DNA of 15,215 bases. Origin: Chloroflexota bacterium. GTDB lineage: Bacteria; Chloroflexota; Dehalococcoidia; UBA1151; TMED-70. Position numbers and translations under genes: made by a program. Within the stretch, counting starts at the first letter, position 1, and each line of letters starts with the position of its first letter. This document shows positions 15,120 through 15,215 of this stretch, one piece after another. The notes under the pieces were generated by a model. It saw only the letters and a program-made list of their open reading frames with translations, made no database searches and was not told the origin of the DNA. The DNA lies in contig PBLU01000028.1 of assembly GCA_002721875.1 (NCBI GenBank), forward strand, positions 1-15,215, written 5' to 3'.

Positions 15120-15215
15120 TTAATTATTTCTTTCAAAAAGTTTCTTTTGGTATTCCAAATGTTCATTATTTATTTTATGTAAAATATTAATCTTTTTATC
15201 TTTGAATTCTTCAAG
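15120..15215 (-). CDS. Probable C-terminal end of an unidentified protein (truncated by window edge)
   Basis: From the right edge the minus strand is open for 31 codons and ends in TAA; the other two minus frames close quickly. The visible peptide (LEEFKDKKINILHKINNEHL, then EYQKKLFERNN) is charged and probably helical, possibly coiled-coil, which is common at protein C-termini. No family can be recognised from so short a piece, and a chance open frame in A/T-rich DNA is possible. If real, it converges with the peroxiredoxin/tRNA unit. Confidence 0.45.
   Translation of the reverse strand, partial: LEEFKDKKINILHKINNEHLEYQKKLFERNN

Overview
The window is AT-rich bacterial DNA (about one third G+C by eye) using the ordinary genetic code: TGA, TAA and TAG all act as stops and Trp is TGG. 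Genes are packed tightly, with no gap over 300 bases between genes. Spacers are A/T-rich and I see no insertion sequences, CRISPR arrays or phage genes. The mix of genes (GMC oxidoreductase, TPP-dependent carboligase-like enzyme, 2-hydroxyacid dehydrogenase, amidase, GH88/GH105-like hydrolase, DUF1800/DUF1501 pair) suggests a free-living heterotroph that oxidises organic matter. A streamlined, low-GC marine lineage, for example a SAR202-like Chloroflexota, is one possibility. That placement is inference; the window contains no rRNA or other decisive marker.

Layout, left to right. (1) The 3' end of galU (+) runs in from the left edge and overlaps, tail to tail by 4 bp, the complete lepA gene (-). 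(2) From about 10.9 kb down to 2.3 kb, all on the minus strand, lies an eight-gene cassette with spacings of only -4 to +13 bp. In transcription order it encodes DUF1800, DUF1501, an NHL-repeat propeller, a nucleotidyltransferase-like (MNT) protein, a HEPN protein, a GH88/GH105-like hydrolase, a GMC oxidoreductase and a TPP-dependent enzyme. lepA follows after 97 bp and probably has its own promoter. (3) Upstream, after a 92-bp gap, is a D-2-hydroxyacid dehydrogenase (-), divergent from an amidase-signature hydrolase (+). (4) The amidase converges on a metallo-beta-lactamase-fold hydrolase (-) with a 14-bp tail overlap. That hydrolase is divergent from a GTG-initiated peroxiredoxin (+), and 9 bp after the peroxiredoxin comes tRNA-Leu(UAG) with an encoded CCA end. 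(5) The last 200 bases are mostly non-coding, with the probable C-terminal end of an unidentified minus-strand gene at the right edge.

How the genes may work together (inference): the hydrolase could release small sugar acids or related units, the GMC flavoprotein and hydroxyacid dehydrogenase oxidise alcohol or hydroxyacid groups, and the TPP enzyme cleaves or ligates 2-oxo acids. No enzyme in the cassette carries a visible signal peptide, so chemistry would be cytoplasmic. This includes the DUF1501 and NHL proteins, whose relatives are often exported. The most unusual element is the HEPN/MNT pair inside this metabolic cassette: the HEPN protein lacks the R-x4-6-H RNase motif and the MNT protein has lost part of the GS...DxD catalytic signature, so it does not look like a standard toxin-antitoxin module.
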